This document shows, piece after piece, positions 13,435 to 13,563 of a DNA stretch of 13,563 nucleotides. Location: NCBI GenBank assembly GCA_964567785.1, contig CAZMOK010000070.1:1-13563 (forward strand), in the 5' to 3' direction. Under the pieces are notes generated by a model. That model was not told the DNA's origin, did no database searches, and was given only the letters and a program-made list of their open reading frames with translations. The stretch is from CAZMOK01 sp964567785. GTDB taxonomy: Bacteria > Bacteroidota > Bacteroidia > Bacteroidales > JAGOPY01. The translations under genes were made by a program, and so were the position numbers. Positions within the stretch are counted from its first letter, which is position 1. Each line of letters opens with the position of its first letter.

Positions 13435-13563
13435 GATATAACCTGCTATCCGGTCCCCGCCTCCAAAACTTTGCATTTTACAAACAGTATATAACCCGCT
13501 ACCCGATCCCCTTCTCCAAAACTTCGCATTTTGCAAACATTATATAACCCGCTACCCGGTCCC
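13435..13563. repeat. 53-bp tandem repeat, 2.4 units, continuing past the window
   Basis: Units run 13435-13487, 13488-13540 and 13541-13563 (cut by the window end). Units 1 and 2 differ at about 9 of 53 positions. Each contains a core near TTTGCATTTTGCAAA that would form a stem, and an ATATAACC(C/T)GCTA(C/T)CCGG(T)CCC block. There is no unique sequence between units. A looser relative of the ATAACCCGCT block may be present at 13408-13422. The array lies 38 bp after the glycosyltransferase stop. Confidence 0.85.

Noticed and set aside
13435..13563. CRISPR array
   Set aside because: Repeat units are directly adjacent with no unique spacers, and the units diverge from each other along their whole length.

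Overview
The window looks like a chromosomal segment from a member of the Bacteroidota, probably an environmental Bacteroidales/Marinilabiliales-type genome. The evidence is a DUF2027+Smr protein typical of that phylum, a one-piece RND pump/TolC fusion typical of it, candidate -7 boxes of the phylum's TAnnTTTG type, signal peptides ending in 'AQ', and starts that lack Shine-Dalgarno sequences. Genes are tightly packed in two divergent metal-handling transcription units plus a separate housekeeping/envelope pair.

Left arm (276-4793, all minus strand): a four-gene operon read leftwards. In transcription order it encodes an OprC/NosA-type TonB-dependent copper receptor carrying the CxxxM and HxM copper-site motifs at the expected spacing, a small lipoprotein I do not recognise (weakly MmpS-like), an MbnP-family copper-binding lipoprotein, and an MbnH/MauG-type di-heme c enzyme lipoprotein whose start overlaps the mbnP stop (ATGA). 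MbnH enzymes oxidise a Trp of MbnP to kynurenine, which creates a Cu(I) site. The inference is a copper capture chain from the outer membrane receptor to a post-translationally matured periplasmic copper protein, with no methanobactin precursor in sight.

Middle (4797-5026): the divergent promoter region, with a perfect 7-bp-arm inverted repeat and two shorter palindromes. Right arm (5027-10532, plus strand): a CzcA-type RND pump fused in one 1444-residue reading frame to a TolC/CzcC-type outer membrane factor through an internal signal peptide, followed 4 nt later by a CusB/CzcB-type adaptor lipoprotein. The pump's key residues are of the divalent-cation (CzcA) type and lack the CusA methionine triad, so its substrate need not be copper.

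Far right: a 337-bp gene-free stretch made largely of short tandem arrays, then a DUF2027/Smr protein and an overlapping multi-membrane GT-C glycosyltransferase, and finally a 53-bp tandem repeat running off the window. Short arrays with 6-, 7- or 9-bp periods and unrelated sequences recur at four places (1-275, inside the signal peptide of the small lipoprotein, across the receptor stop codon, and 10533-10815). This is a striking feature of the genome and recalls the STRR heptanucleotide arrays of cyanobacteria.
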